DNA from: Streptomyces sp. NBC_01723
GTDB taxonomy: Bacteria > Actinomycetota > Actinomycetes > Streptomycetales > Streptomycetaceae
Assembly: GCF_036246005.1 (NCBI RefSeq)
Contig: NZ_CP109171.1
Span: forward strand, 7,366,001-7,430,000
Length of the DNA stretch: 64,000 nt
Direction of reading: 5' to 3'
Below the pieces are notes generated by a model. The model was not told where the DNA came from. It made no database searches and was given only the letters and a program-made list of their open reading frames with translations. The translations under genes and the position numbers were made by a program. This document shows positions 17,967 through 27,477 of the stretch, in pieces (within the stretch, counting starts at the first letter, position 1; every line of letters starts with the position of its first letter).

Positions 17967-18917
17967 ATGCACCAAGGCTCCCGGATCACCGCCGTCGGCC
18001 ACTACCAGCCCGCCCGGGTCCTGACCAACGAGGACCTGGCGGGCATGGTCGACACCAGTGACGAGTGGATCAGGAGCCGGGCGGGAATCCGGACCCGACG
18101 GATCGCCGGGCCGGACGAGCCGGTCGACGAGCTGGCCGGCCACGCCGCCGCCAAGGCGCTCGCCTCGGCCGGCCTGACCCCCGCCGACGTGGACATGGTC
18201 GTGGTCGCCACCTCCACCGCGATCGACCGCTCCCCGAACACCGCCGCCCGCGTCGCGGCCCGCCTCGGCATGCCGGGCCCCGCCGCGCTGGACCTCAACG
18301 TCGTGTGCGCGGGCTTCACCCACGCCCTGGCCACCGTCGACCACGCGGTCCGGGCCGGTTCGTCGAGCCGGGCGCTGGTCATCGGCGCGGACAAGATGTC
18401 CGAGGTGACCGACTGGACCGACCGCACCACCTGCGTGCTGGTCGGCGACGGGGCGGGGGCCGCGGTCGTGGAGGCCTGCGCGCCGGGCGAGGAGCCCGGG
18501 ATCGGCCCCGTGCTGTGGGGCTCGGTGCCCGAGATGGGCAACGCGGTCCGCATCGAGGGCACGCCCCCGAGGTTCGCCCAGGAGGGCCAGAGCGTCTACC
18601 GCTGGGCGACCACGCGGCTGCCCGCCATCGCCCGCCAGGCCTGCGAGCGCTCCGGCCTCGAACCCGCCGACCTCGCGGCGATCGTCCTGCACCAGGCCAA
18701 CCTGCGCATCATCGAACCCCTCGCCGCGAAGATCGGCGCGGCCCACGCCGTGGTCGCCCGGGACGTCGTCGAGTCCGGCAACACCTCCGCGGCGAGCATC
18801 CCCCTCGCCCTGTCCAAGCTGGTCGAGCGCGGCGAGATCACCACCGGCGACCCGGTCCTGCTCTTCGGCTTCGGCGGCAACCTCTCCTACGCCGGACAGG
18901 TCGTCCGCTGCCCCTGA
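17967..18917 (+). CDS. 3-oxoacyl-ACP synthase III (FabH-like)
   Basis: A 316-residue ketoacyl synthase III that condenses an acyl-CoA with malonyl-ACP. The catalytic triad is visible: Cys114 in LNVVCAGF, His242 in VLHQANLRI and Asn272 in SGNTSAAS. Start at ATG 17967 with GCGAGGA upstream. It stands alone, with no ACP or FabD neighbour, so it is probably a secondary FabH paralogue. Its place between the OFA permease and the GntR gene suggests co-regulation, but no metabolic link to formate is apparent. Confidence 0.9.
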   Translation: MHQGSRITAVGHYQPARVLTNEDLAGMVDTSDEWIRSRAGIRTRRIAGPDEPVDELAGHAAAKALASAGLTPADVDMVVVATSTAIDRSPNTAARVAARLGMPGPAALDLNVVCAGFTHALATVDHAVRAGSSSRALVIGADKMSEVTDWTDRTTCVLVGDGAGAAVVEACAPGEEPGIGPVLWGSVPEMGNAVRIEGTPPRFAQEGQSVYRWATTRLPAIARQACERSGLEPADLAAIVLHQANLRIIEPLAAKIGAAHAVVARDVVESGNTSAASIPLALSKLVERGEITTGDPVLLFGFGGNLSYAGQVVRCP

Positions 18918-18980
18918 ACACCCCGGCCCGCCCCTCGATGTGACGTGGCCTACATCCCGGCTCCCCGCCCGCCGCGCGCC

Positions 18981-19005
18981 GTAGACTGTAGACGAAAGAC
19001 AATCG
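18981..19005. promoter_or_regulatory. Putative operator upstream of the GntR gene
   Basis: The stretch gtagactgtagacgaaagac with following aatcg contains a direct duplication of GTAGAC and, at 18983-18998, matches the reverse complement of the 16232 site at 12 of 16 positions. It lies 54-70 bases before the GntR start, so autoregulation is plausible. This is weaker than the other two sites because symmetry is poor. Confidence 0.45.
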
Positions 19006-19051
19006 ATACTTCCCCGTACGGGGTTGTGTTGCCGGCTTTCGAGGGGGACCG

Positions 19052-19729
19052 ATGTTGTCCGCAGGACTGCCGCAGGGCGCGGTGCCCAGGCTCGAACGCC
19101 CCGGCCCGCTGCGCGACCGTGTCTACGAGGCGCTGCTCGAACTCATCACCACCCGCGCCCTCCAGCCCGGCCAGCACCTCGTCGAGAGCGAACTCGCCGG
19201 TCACCTGGGGGTGTCGAGGCAGCCGGTGCGGGAGGCCCTGCAGCGGCTCAACACCGAGGGCTGGGTCGACCTGCGCCCGGCGCAGGGCGCGTTCGTGCAC
19301 GAGCCGACCGAGGAGGAGGCGGACCAGCTCCTGACGGTGCGCACACTCCTGGAGGCCGAGGCGGCCCGGCTCGCCGCGGCCAACGCCGGGCGGGCGGGCG
19401 TGACCGCGCTGGAGGAGCTGTGCGACGAGGGGGAGCGGGCCGTCGCCGCCGACGACGTGGACGCCGCTGTCGTCCTCAACGCCCGCTTCCACGCGAAGAT
19501 CATGGACCTGGCGAGCAACGCCGTCCTCGGTGAACTGGCCGCACAGGTCGACCGCCGGGTCCGCTGGTACTACACGCCGATCGCCCGGCAGCGCGGCCGG
19601 CAGTCCTGGATCGAGCACCGCGGGCTGATCGCCGCCATCGCCGACCGGGACGAGCAGACGGCGACCCGGCTGATGCGCGAGCACACCGAGCACACCCGGC
19701 GTTCGTACCACGCGCGCGGAGAATCCTGA
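19052..19729 (+). CDS. GntR family transcriptional regulator, FCD subfamily
   Basis: A 225-residue regulator. The winged helix-turn-helix covers about residues 20-85 (LRDRVYEALLELIT through SRQPVREALQRLNTEGWV). The FCD ligand domain covers about 95-215, with the metal-type residues Asp/His in the NARFHAKIMDLASN and EHRGLIAAI segments. FCD regulators commonly bind small carboxylates. Similar inverted-repeat sites occur before this gene, before the formate dehydrogenase/OFA pair and between the oxc-like and sucC-like genes, making it the best candidate regulator for all three. The ligand could be oxalate or formate; this is inferred. Confidence 0.88.
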   Translation: MLSAGLPQGAVPRLERPGPLRDRVYEALLELITTRALQPGQHLVESELAGHLGVSRQPVREALQRLNTEGWVDLRPAQGAFVHEPTEEEADQLLTVRTLLEAEAARLAAANAGRAGVTALEELCDEGERAVAADDVDAAVVLNARFHAKIMDLASNAVLGELAAQVDRRVRWYYTPIARQRGRQSWIEHRGLIAAIADRDEQTATRLMREHTEHTRRSYHARGES

Positions 19730-19745
19730 GGTCGGAGCCTGTGCG

Positions 19746-19777
19746 GAAGCCGCCCGGCGGACAGGCCGGGCGGCTTC
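19746..19777 (+). terminator. Terminator after the GntR gene
   Basis: A perfect 13-bp stem, gaagccgcccggc (19746-19758) with gccgggcggcttc (19765-19777), and a 6-base loop. It starts 17 bases after the GntR stop and separates it from the ROK regulator. Confidence 0.75.
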
Positions 19778-19960
19778 GTCGTGCCCGCGTACGGCCGACG
19801 CCACTCCGGTCTTTGTCCACTCAGTGGAGAAAGTTCGCAGTAATTCGTGCGTGACTTCTTCCCACACCCGGCGCCCACTGCTACGTTCCCTCCGAAAGCA
19901 GGCCACGGAACGTGGCCGGAAACCGGCACACTCAAGGCCGATTGAGGCGGGGAGGGGCTC

Positions 19961-21151
19961 GTGAGACGCATGACCGCACGACCCGCCAACACCCACCAGG
20001 CGCGACTGCTCCAGCTGTTGCGCGACGGCGGGCCCAACTCCCGCGCTCAGCTGGGCGACCAGGTCGACCTCTCCCGGTCCAAGCTGGCCGTGGAGGTGGA
20101 CCGGCTGCTGGAGACGGGCCTGGTCGTGGCCGACGGACTCGCCGCCTCGCGCGGCGGGCGCCGCAGCCACAACGTCCGGCTCAATCCGGAACTGCGCTTC
20201 CTCGGCGTCGACATCGGCGCGACCTCGGTCGACGTCGCCGTCACCAACGCCGAGCTGGAGATCCTCGGCCACATCAACCAGCCCATGGACGTACGCGAGG
20301 GACCCGTCGCGGTCTTCGAGCAGGTGCTGTCCATGGCCGCCAAGCTGCGGGCCTCGGGACTCGCGGAGGGCTTCGACGGCGCCGGCATCGGCGTCCCGGG
20401 GCCGGTCCGCTTCCCCGAGGGCGTGCCGGTGGCTCCGCCGATCATGCCGGGCTGGGACGGCTTCCCCGTGCGGGAGGCGCTCAGCCAGGACCTCGGCTGC
20501 CCGGTCATGGTCGACAACGACGTCAACCTGATGGCGCTGGGGGAGCAGCACGCGGGCGTCGCCCGCACCGTGCACGACTTCCTCGTCGTCAAGATCGGTA
20601 CCGGCATCGGCTGCGGCATCGTCGTCGGCGGTGAGGTGTACCGGGGGACCACGGGCAGCGCGGGCGACATCGGGCACATCCAGGCCGTGCCCGACGGACG
20701 CCAGTGCGCCTGCGGCAACCGGGGGTGCCTGGAGGCCCACTTCAGCGGCGCGGCGCTGGCCCGCGACGCCATGGAGGCCGCCGAACAGGGCGGTTCGGCC
20801 GAACTCGCGAACCGGCTGGAGGCGAACGGCGTCCTCAGCGCCGCCGACGTCGCCGCCGCGGCCGCCGCGGGCGACGCCACCGCACTCGACCTGATCCGCG
20901 AGGGCGGCCGCAGCACGGGCCAGGTCATCGCGGGCCTGGTCAGCTTCTTCAACCCGGGCCTGGTGGTGATCGGCGGCGGGGTGACCGGCCTCGGCCACAA
21001 CCTGCTCGCCGCGATCCGCACCCAGGTCTACCGCCAGTCGCTGCCGCTGGCGACCGGCAACCTCCCCATCGTCCTGGGGGAGTTGGGCCCCACCGCCGGA
21101 GTCATCGGCGCGGCCCGCCTGATCAGCGACCACCTGTTCTCACCCGCGTAG
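19961..21151 (+). CDS. ROK family transcriptional regulator
   Basis: A 396-residue repressor/kinase-fold protein. The N-terminal ~75 residues form a winged helix-turn-helix (NTHQARLLQLLRDGG, then SRAQLGDQVDLSRSKLAVEVD). The remainder is the ROK sugar-kinase fold with an ATP-site-like VDIGATSVDVAV, and the zinc motif is visible as GHIQ followed by CACGNRGCLEAH. GTG 19961 is preceded by GGAGGG at 19951-19956. It is immediately upstream of the sugar ABC operon and probably responds to the imported sugar. A perfect small palindrome tccac-tca-gtgga at 19816-19828 lies in its promoter. Confidence 0.9.
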   Translation: MRRMTARPANTHQARLLQLLRDGGPNSRAQLGDQVDLSRSKLAVEVDRLLETGLVVADGLAASRGGRRSHNVRLNPELRFLGVDIGATSVDVAVTNAELEILGHINQPMDVREGPVAVFEQVLSMAAKLRASGLAEGFDGAGIGVPGPVRFPEGVPVAPPIMPGWDGFPVREALSQDLGCPVMVDNDVNLMALGEQHAGVARTVHDFLVVKIGTGIGCGIVVGGEVYRGTTGSAGDIGHIQAVPDGRQCACGNRGCLEAHFSGAALARDAMEAAEQGGSAELANRLEANGVLSAADVAAAAAAGDATALDLIREGGRSTGQVIAGLVSFFNPGLVVIGGGVTGLGHNLLAAIRTQVYRQSLPLATGNLPIVLGELGPTAGVIGAARLISDHLFSPA

Positions 21152-21190
21152 GCACCGTCCGGTACCTCAGCCACGCTCCACCAGTACAGC

Positions 21191-21220
21191 GCTCTGCCCT
21201 GCTCTGCCCCGCTCTGCCCT
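21191..21220 (+). repeat. Three tandem 10-bp repeats before the ABC operon
   Basis: Three consecutive near-identical copies of gctctgccc(t/c) lie 36 bases before the start of the ABC ATPase gene. This may be a simple slippage repeat or part of a leader. No function can be assigned. Confidence 0.5.
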
Positions 21221-21255
21221 GACACCGGCCCGCATGCCCGCCGAGGGGACCTCAC

Positions 21256-22773
21256 ATGGCACCAGAACCACCGCTGCTCAGCATGTCCGGCATCACCAAG
21301 TCGTTCCCCGGAGTCCGGGCCCTGGACGGCGTCGACCTCGACGTCCAGGCCGGCGAGGTGCACTGCCTGCTCGGCCAGAACGGCGCCGGGAAGTCCACCC
21401 TCATCAAGGTGCTGGCCGGCGCCCACCAGCCCGACACCGGCACCATCCGCTGGCGCGGCGAGGACGTCACCCTGCGCTCGCCCATCGCGGCCATGCGCCT
21501 CGGCATCGCCACCATCTACCAGGAACTCGACCTGGTGGAACACCTGTCGGTGGCCGAGAACGTCCACCTCGGCCACGAGCCGACCAGCGCCGGCTTCGTC
21601 GTGCGCGGAAAGGCGGCGAAGACCTCGACGGCCCAGTTGCTGAAGCGGCTCGGGCACCCCGAGGTCGACCCGGGCCGGCTGGTGGGTGACCTCTCCGCGG
21701 CCCAGCAGCAGATCGTGTCCATGGCACGGGCGCTCTCGCACGACGTACGGCTCATCGTGATGGACGAGCCGTCAGCCGCGCTCGACCCGGACGAGGTCGA
21801 CAACCTCTTCCGCATCGTCGCCGACCTCACCGCGGACGGCGTCGCCGTCGTCTACATCTCGCACCGCCTGGAGGAGATCCGCCGCATCGGCGACCGGGTC
21901 ACCGTCCTCAAGGACGGCCGGGCGGTGGCCGGCGGGCTGCCCGCCAAGGAGACGCCCACCCGCGAGGTGGTGGCGCTGATGACGGGACGCAATGTCGAGT
22001 ACGTCTTCCCGGAGCGGCCCGCCGCCCCCGGCACCGGTGAGCCGGTGCTGAGCGTCCGCGGACTGACCCGGCACGGTGAGTTCGCCCCGCTCGACCTGGA
22101 GGTGCGGCCCGGCGAGATCGTCGGCCTCGCCGGACTCGTCGGCTCCGGCCGCTCCGAGATCCTGGAGACGGTCTACGGCGCCCGCAAGCCGAACGCCGGA
22201 CAGGTCCTCGTCGACGGACGGCCGCTGCGGCCGGGCAGCGTGCGCGCCGCGGTCCGCGCCGGACTCGGGCTCGCCCCCGAGGAGCGCAAGGCGCAGGCCC
22301 TGCTGATGCTGGAGTCCGTCACCCGCAACGTGTCGGTCTCCGCCATGTCCCGCTTCTCGCGCGGCGGCTGGATCGACCGCGGCGCCGAACTGAAGGCGGC
22401 CCGCGCCGCCACCCGCGAACTGTCGCTGCGGCCCGACAACCCCACCGCGCCGGTGCGCACCCTCTCCGGCGGCAACCAGCAGAAGGCGGTCCTCGCCCGC
22501 TGGCTGCTGCGCGGCTGCCGGGTCCTGCTGCTCGACGAACCCACCCGCGGCGTCGACGTGGGCGCCCGCGCGGAGCTGTACGCCGTCATCCGGCGCCTCG
22601 CCGACGAGGGCCTCGCCGTCCTGCTGGTCTCCAGCGAGGTCCCCGAGGTGCTGGGCCTGGCCGACCGGGTGCTGGTACTGCGCGAGGGGAGCGTCGTGCA
22701 CGAGGCCCCCGCCCGCGAACTCGACGAACACCGCGTACTCGACCTCGTGATGGAAGGAAGCCCGGCGTCATGA
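21256..22773 (+). CDS. Sugar ABC transporter ATP-binding protein (RbsA/MglA type)
   Basis: A 505-residue double-cassette ATPase of the ribose/galactose class (CUT2). The first cassette has Walker A GQNGAGKST, a degenerate signature LSAAQQQ and Walker B VMDEPSAAL. The second has GLVGSGRSE in place of Walker A, the full signature LSGGNQQKAV and LLDEPTRGVDVG. Strength in the first P-loop and degeneracy in the second is typical for this class. It is followed by permease (ATGA overlap) and binding protein, forming a complete importer. The substrate is not predictable from sequence alone. Confidence 0.94.
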   Translation: MAPEPPLLSMSGITKSFPGVRALDGVDLDVQAGEVHCLLGQNGAGKSTLIKVLAGAHQPDTGTIRWRGEDVTLRSPIAAMRLGIATIYQELDLVEHLSVAENVHLGHEPTSAGFVVRGKAAKTSTAQLLKRLGHPEVDPGRLVGDLSAAQQQIVSMARALSHDVRLIVMDEPSAALDPDEVDNLFRIVADLTADGVAVVYISHRLEEIRRIGDRVTVLKDGRAVAGGLPAKETPTREVVALMTGRNVEYVFPERPAAPGTGEPVLSVRGLTRHGEFAPLDLEVRPGEIVGLAGLVGSGRSEILETVYGARKPNAGQVLVDGRPLRPGSVRAAVRAGLGLAPEERKAQALLMLESVTRNVSVSAMSRFSRGGWIDRGAELKAARAATRELSLRPDNPTAPVRTLSGGNQQKAVLARWLLRGCRVLLLDEPTRGVDVGARAELYAVIRRLADEGLAVLLVSSEVPEVLGLADRVLVLREGSVVHEAPARELDEHRVLDLVMEGSPAS

Positions 22774-23789
22774 CGCAGCACGTGTCCCCGCCGCGGGACG
22801 GCACCGGCAAGGCGGCACCGGTGGACACCCGGCCCGCCTGGAAGAACCTGACGGCCGGCGCCGACGTCCGCACCCTCAGCCTGCTCGGCGTGCTCGCCGT
22901 ACTGGTCCTCATCGGCGGCATCACCCAGCCCGACGCGTTCCTCGACACCCGCAACCTCCAACTGGTGCTCACTCAGGCGTCCGTCATCGGTGTCGTCACC
23001 GTCGGCATGACCTTCGTGATCATGTCCGGGGGCATCGACCTCTCCGTGGGCGCCATCGTCGCCCTGTCCTCGGTGTGGGCGACCACCGTCGCCACCCAGG
23101 AGTTCGGCTTCGCCGGCATCCTCTTCACCGCGATCATCGTCGGCGTGGGCTGCGGCCTGGTCAACGGCGTGCTCATCGCGTACGGCACGATGGTCCCGTT
23201 CATCGCCACCCTCGCCATGCTGGCCTCGGCGCGCGGCCTGGCGCTGCAGATCACCGACGGGCGCACCCAGGTCGTCACGGTGCCGAGCGTCCTCGACCTC
23301 GCCGAGCGGGACTCCTACGTGCTGGGCGTCCCGCCGCTGGTCCTGGTCTTCGCGGCCGTCACCGTCATCGGCTGGCTGGTGCTCAACCGGACCACCTTCG
23401 GCCGCCGCACCGTCGCCGTCGGCGGCAACCCGGAGGCCGCCCGGCTGGCCGGCATCGACGTCCGCCGCCAGCGGCTCTACATCTACCTGCTCTCCGGGCT
23501 GTGCTGCGGCATCGCCGCCTTCCTGCTGATCGCCCTGGCCGGCTCCGGCCAGAACACCAACGGCAACCTCTACGAACTCGACGCCATCGCCGCCGCGATC
23601 ATCGGCGGCACGCTGCTCAGCGGCGGCCGCGGAACCATCGTCGGCTCCGTGCTCGGCGTCCTGATCTTCACCACGATCACGAACATCTTCGCCCTGAACA
23701 ACCTGCAGACCGACGTGCAGCAGATCGCCAAGGGAGCGATCATCGTCGCCGCCGTGCTGGTCCAGCGCCGTACCGCAAGCACGCATTGA
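22770..23789 (+). CDS. Sugar ABC transporter permease (RbsC type)
   Basis: A 339-residue integral membrane protein with about 8-10 hydrophobic helices. It has the family hallmarks GMTFVIMSGGIDLSVGA and GGNPEAARLAGIDV. It is coupled to the ATPase gene by a 4-bp overlap. The first ~30 residues are a hydrophilic cytoplasmic tail. Confidence 0.93.
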   Translation: MTQHVSPPRDGTGKAAPVDTRPAWKNLTAGADVRTLSLLGVLAVLVLIGGITQPDAFLDTRNLQLVLTQASVIGVVTVGMTFVIMSGGIDLSVGAIVALSSVWATTVATQEFGFAGILFTAIIVGVGCGLVNGVLIAYGTMVPFIATLAMLASARGLALQITDGRTQVVTVPSVLDLAERDSYVLGVPPLVLVFAAVTVIGWLVLNRTTFGRRTVAVGGNPEAARLAGIDVRRQRLYIYLLSGLCCGIAAFLLIALAGSGQNTNGNLYELDAIAAAIIGGTLLSGGRGTIVGSVLGVLIFTTITNIFALNNLQTDVQQIAKGAIIVAAVLVQRRTASTH

Positions 23790-23806
23790 GGAAAGGGTTC
23801 ACCGTC

Positions 23807-24850
23807 ATGACGAAGCTCACGAGTCGCAGAGGGCTGCTCTTCGGAGCCGCCGCCGTGTCCGCCGGTGCCGTCCTCACCGGGTGCACGAGCAACGACCCGG
23901 ACGACGGCGGCGACAAGGCGGCGGACACGCAGCCGGCCGCCGACGACAAGCCCGGCAAGCAGGTCACCATCGGCTACGCGGGTCCGCAGGCCGACCACGG
24001 CTGGCTCAACGCCGTCAACGACCAGGCGCAGAACCGTGCCAAGAAGTACTCGGACGTCACCCTCGAGGTCACCGAGGGCTCCAACGACACCGCCCAGCAG
24101 ATCGGCCAGATCGAGACCCTCATCAACAAGAAGGTCGACGTCCTGGTCATCCTGCCCGCGGACGGCAAGGCCCTCACCCAGATCGGCCTCAAGGCGATGC
24201 GCGCCGGCATCCCGGTCGTCAACCTCGACCGCATCTTCAACAGCCCCCAGGCCTACCGCTGCTGGGTCGGCGGCGACAACTACGGCATGGGGCTCAACGC
24301 CGCCCACTACATCGGCGAGAAGCTGAAGGACAAGCCGGACGCCAAGGTCATCGAGCTGGCCGGCATCGACAACCTCGAACTGACCCAGCAGCGCACCCAG
24401 GGCTTCGACGACGGTCTGAAGAACTACCCGAACATCAAGAAGGTGGCCCGCCAGGCCGCCGAGTTCACGGTCGAGTCCGGGCAGTCCAAGATGGCCCAGC
24501 TGCTCCAGGCCCAGTCGAGCTTCGACGCCCTGTGGAACCACGACGACGACCAGGGCGTGGGCGCCCTGCGCGCCATCGAGCAGGCCGGACGCGACGACTT
24601 CCTGATGGTCGGCGGCGCCGGCGCGCTCTCCGCCTTCCAGGCCATCAAGGCCGACAGCGGCGTCCTGAAGGCGACGGTGCTCTACCCGCCGACCATGGCG
24701 GCCTCCGCGATCGACCTGGCCCGCGCCCTCGGCCAGGGCAAGGGCGTCAGCGGACTCGCCGAGTTCGAGATCCCCTCGACGGTCACCTGCTACTCGGCCG
24801 TCGTCGACAAGGAGAACGTCGACCAGTACATGTCCACGGGCTTCAAGTGA
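23807..24850 (+). CDS. Sugar ABC transporter substrate-binding lipoprotein
   Basis: A 347-residue type-1 periplasmic-binding-protein fold (Peripla_BP_4). The N-terminus has paired arginines in TSRRGLLFG and a lipobox LTGC with Cys26, so it looks like a Tat-exported lipoprotein. A Gly/Asp/Lys-rich linker follows and the mature domain begins near VTIGYAGPQADHGW. The long frame open upstream overlaps the permease gene and is not used; ATG 23807 has AGGAAAGG upstream. Sugar class (ribose, inositol, xylose-like or a disaccharide) is not decided by sequence. Confidence 0.92.
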   Translation: MTKLTSRRGLLFGAAAVSAGAVLTGCTSNDPDDGGDKAADTQPAADDKPGKQVTIGYAGPQADHGWLNAVNDQAQNRAKKYSDVTLEVTEGSNDTAQQIGQIETLINKKVDVLVILPADGKALTQIGLKAMRAGIPVVNLDRIFNSPQAYRCWVGGDNYGMGLNAAHYIGEKLKDKPDAKVIELAGIDNLELTQQRTQGFDDGLKNYPNIKKVARQAAEFTVESGQSKMAQLLQAQSSFDALWNHDDDQGVGALRAIEQAGRDDFLMVGGAGALSAFQAIKADSGVLKATVLYPPTMAASAIDLARALGQGKGVSGLAEFEIPSTVTCYSAVVDKENVDQYMSTGFK

Positions 24851-24945
24851 CGGATCTCCAGGGCCCGGCCCCGGCAGCGGCCTGACCAGCCGCCCGGGGC
24901 GGGTCCCACCCCCCACCGCGCCACCACGACGAGGAGGACATCCGC

Positions 24946-26199
24946 ATGGGACAGCCGCAGCAGCCCGAGGGGGCCGGGGCAGCAGCCGCCGGGACCGGAA
25001 CCGGGGCTTCGGGGGCATCCGCGAACAGACCGCCCCTGCGCGTCGGCATGGTCGGCTACGCCTTCATGGGCGCCGCCCACTCCCAGGGCTGGCGCACCGC
25101 CGGCCGGGTCTTCGACCTGCCGCTGAACCCGGTGCTGGCCGCGATCTGCGGGCGGGACGCCGACGCCGTCCGCACGGCGGCCGACCGGCACGGCTGGCAG
25201 AGCACCGAGACGGACTGGCGGGCCCTGGTCGAGCGGGACGACATCGACCTCGTCGACGTCTGCACCCCCGGCGACAGCCACGCCGAGATCGCGCTGGCCG
25301 CGCTGGCCGCCGGCAAGCACGTGCTGTGCGAGAAGCCGCTGGCCAACACCGTCGAGGAGGCCGAGGAGATGACGCGCGTCGCCGAGGATGCGGCCGCGCG
25401 CGGTCAGCTGGCCATGGTCGGCTTCAACTACCGCCGGGTGCCCGCCACCGCGCTGGCCCGGCGGATGGTCGCCGAGGGCCGCGTCGGACGGCTGCGGCAC
25501 GTGCGGGTGACCTACCTCCAGGACTGGCTGGTGGACCCCCAGGCCCCGCTCACCTGGCGGCTGCGCAAGGAACTCGCGGGATCGGGGGCGCTCGGCGACC
25601 TCGGCGCCCACATCGTCGACCTCGCCCAGTACCTGACGGGGGAGAGGATCGCGGGTGTCTCCGCCCTCACCGAGACCTTCGTACGGCAGCGCCCGCTGGC
25701 CGCCGGCGCCGCCCGGGGCCTGACCGCGGGCTCGGCGGACGGCGCCATGGGCGAGGTCACCGTCGACGACGCCGCCGTGTTCACCGGCCGCCTCACCTCC
25801 GGCGCCCTGGTCTCCTTCGAGGCCACCAGGTACGCCACCGGCCGCAAGAACTCCCTGCGCATCGAACTCAACGGCGAGCGCGGCTCGCTCGCCTTCGACC
25901 TGGAACGGCTCAACGAGCTGTCGTACCACGACGGTACGGAGCCCGGGGAGCACGCCGGGTTCCGCCGCATCCTCGTCACCGAGCCCGAGCACCCCTACCT
26001 GGACGCCTGGTGGCCGCCGGGCCACGGACTCGGCTACGAGCACAGCTTCGTGCACCAGGCGCGCGACCTCGTCCACGCCGTCGCCGAGGGCCGCCGCCCC
26101 GAACCCTCCTTCGCGGACGGGCTCCAGGTGCAGCGGGTGCTCGCGGCGGTGGAGGAGAGCGCCGAGAAGAACTCCGTCTACACCCCGATCGCTCCCTGA
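24946..26199 (+). CDS. Gfo/Idh/MocA family oxidoreductase
   Basis: A 417-residue NAD(P)-dependent sugar dehydrogenase. It has a Rossmann N-terminus ([14 protein letters not shown] after a ~25-residue Gly/Ala-rich leader), the signature [15 protein letters not shown] with its catalytic Lys, and the C-terminal [16 protein letters not shown] dimer/substrate face. A GAGGAGGA ribosome site precedes the ATG. ThuB, which makes 3-keto-trehalose, belongs to this family, and the ThuA/DUF1080 protein downstream makes a 3-keto-sugar route plausible. Inositol dehydrogenase activity is the other possibility. Confidence 0.9.
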   Translation: MGQPQQPEGAGAAAAGTGTGASGASANRPPLRVGMVGYAFMGAAHSQGWRTAGRVFDLPLNPVLAAICGRDADAVRTAADRHGWQSTETDWRALVERDDIDLVDVCTPGDSHAEIALAALAAGKHVLCEKPLANTVEEAEEMTRVAEDAAARGQLAMVGFNYRRVPATALARRMVAEGRVGRLRHVRVTYLQDWLVDPQAPLTWRLRKELAGSGALGDLGAHIVDLAQYLTGERIAGVSALTETFVRQRPLAAGAARGLTAGSADGAMGEVTVDDAAVFTGRLTSGALVSFEATRYATGRKNSLRIELNGERGSLAFDLERLNELSYHDGTEPGEHAGFRRILVTEPEHPYLDAWWPPGHGLGYEHSFVHQARDLVHAVAEGRRPEPSFADGLQVQRVLAAVEESAEKNSVYTPIAP

Positions 26200-26215
26200 G
26201 GAGGCTGGCAGCGAC

Positions 26216-27214
26216 ATGCCGCGCAACTTCACTCTCTTCACCGGTCAGTGGGCGGACCTGCCCTTGGAGGAGGTCTGCCGCCTAGCCCGCGACTTCGGCT
26301 ACGACGGCCTCGAACTCGCCTGCTGGGGTGACCACTTCGAGGTCGACAAGGCCCTTGCGGACCCCTCCTACGTGGAATCCAGGCACCAGCTGCTCGACAA
26401 GTACGGCCTCAAGTGCTGGGCGATCTCCAACCACCTGGTCGGCCAGGCGGTCTGCGACGCCATCATCGACGAACGTCACGAGGCCATCCTGCCCGCCCGG
26501 ATCTGGGGCGACGGGGATGCCGAGGGGGTGCGGCAGCGCGCCGCCGCCGAGATCAAGGACACGGCGCGGGCCGCCGCCCGCCTCGGCGTCGACACCGTCA
26601 TCGGCTTCACCGGCTCGGCCATCTGGCACCTGGTCGCCATGTTCCCGCCGGCCCCCGAGTCCATGATCGAACGCGGCTACCAGGACTTCGCCGACCGCTG
26701 GAACCCGATCCTCGACGTCTTCGACGCGGAGGGCGTGCGGTTCGCGCACGAGGTGCACCCCAGCGAGATCGCCTACGACTACTGGACCACGCAGCGCGCC
26801 CTGGAGGCGGTCGGCCACCGGCCCGCCTTCGGGCTGAACTTCGACCCCTCGCACTTCGTCTGGCAGGACCTCGACCCGGTCGGCTTCCTGTGGGACTTCC
26901 GCGACCGCATCTACCACGTCGACTGCAAGGAGGCCCGCAAACGCCTCGACGGCCGCAACGGCCGCCTCGGCTCCCACCTGCCCTGGGGCGACCCGCGGCG
27001 CGGCTGGGACTTCGTCTCGGCCGGCCACGGCGACGTCCCCTGGGAGGACGTCTTCCGCATGCTCCGCTCCATCGACTACCGGGGGCCGGTCTCCGTCGAG
27101 TGGGAGGACGCCGGCATGGACCGGCTCCAGGGCGCCCCCGAGGCCCTCACCAGCCTCAAGGCCTTCGACTTCGAGCCGCCCAGCGCGTCCTTCGACGCCG
27201 CGTTCAACAGCTGA
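26216..27214 (+). CDS. Sugar phosphate isomerase/epimerase family TIM-barrel protein
   Basis: A 332-residue xylose-isomerase-like (AP endonuclease 2) TIM barrel. Expected metal-site acidic residues are seen in [34 protein letters not shown] and [12 protein letters not shown]. It follows the Gfo/Idh gene by 16 bases, so the two probably act in sequence: C3 oxidation of a sugar, then isomerisation or beta-elimination of the keto product. Such pairs occur in inositol and 3-keto-glycoside pathways. The substrate is unresolved. Confidence 0.88.
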   Translation: MPRNFTLFTGQWADLPLEEVCRLARDFGYDGLELACWGDHFEVDKALADPSYVESRHQLLDKYGLKCWAISNHLVGQAVCDAIIDERHEAILPARIWGDGDAEGVRQRAAAEIKDTARAAARLGVDTVIGFTGSAIWHLVAMFPPAPESMIERGYQDFADRWNPILDVFDAEGVRFAHEVHPSEIAYDYWTTQRALEAVGHRPAFGLNFDPSHFVWQDLDPVGFLWDFRDRIYHVDCKEARKRLDGRNGRLGSHLPWGDPRRGWDFVSAGHGDVPWEDVFRMLRSIDYRGPVSVEWEDAGMDRLQGAPEALTSLKAFDFEPPSASFDAAFNS

Positions 27215-27242
27215 CCCACGTTTCCGGCAGTCGGCCGGGAAG

Positions 27243-27266
27243 GGGGCCGGTGAAAGCACCGGTCCC
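27243..27266 (+). terminator. Possible terminator after the sugar operon
   Basis: The stem ggggccggtg (27243-27252) pairs with caccggtccc (27257-27266), with one G-U pair, around an aaag tetraloop. It lies 29 bases after the isomerase stop. A separate promoter for the large downstream gene would then lie in 27267-27477. Confidence 0.5.
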
Positions 27267-27477
27267 CGGTCCGGCTTGCCCGGATCCCGCTTTGTCCTGA
27301 GTTGGGAAAAAGTTCAAACAAGTCCCGGCCCAAGGGGTGTTGGCCCCGGACGAACGCGGTTACCGTCCCTGAAGTGTTCAGGACACCCACGCCTCCGGGG
27401 TGACGGCGCACCCCGGCGCCCGCATCGCACGTCATCGCACCCGTTCCGTACGGCCCACCCGTTCCCGGAGGGACTTC

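Noticed and set aside
27293..27385. tgtcctga and tcaggaca arms 77 bases apart before the ThuA-domain gene
   Set aside because: An 8-bp inverted repeat at that spacing is not convincing as an operator, and no second copy was seen.
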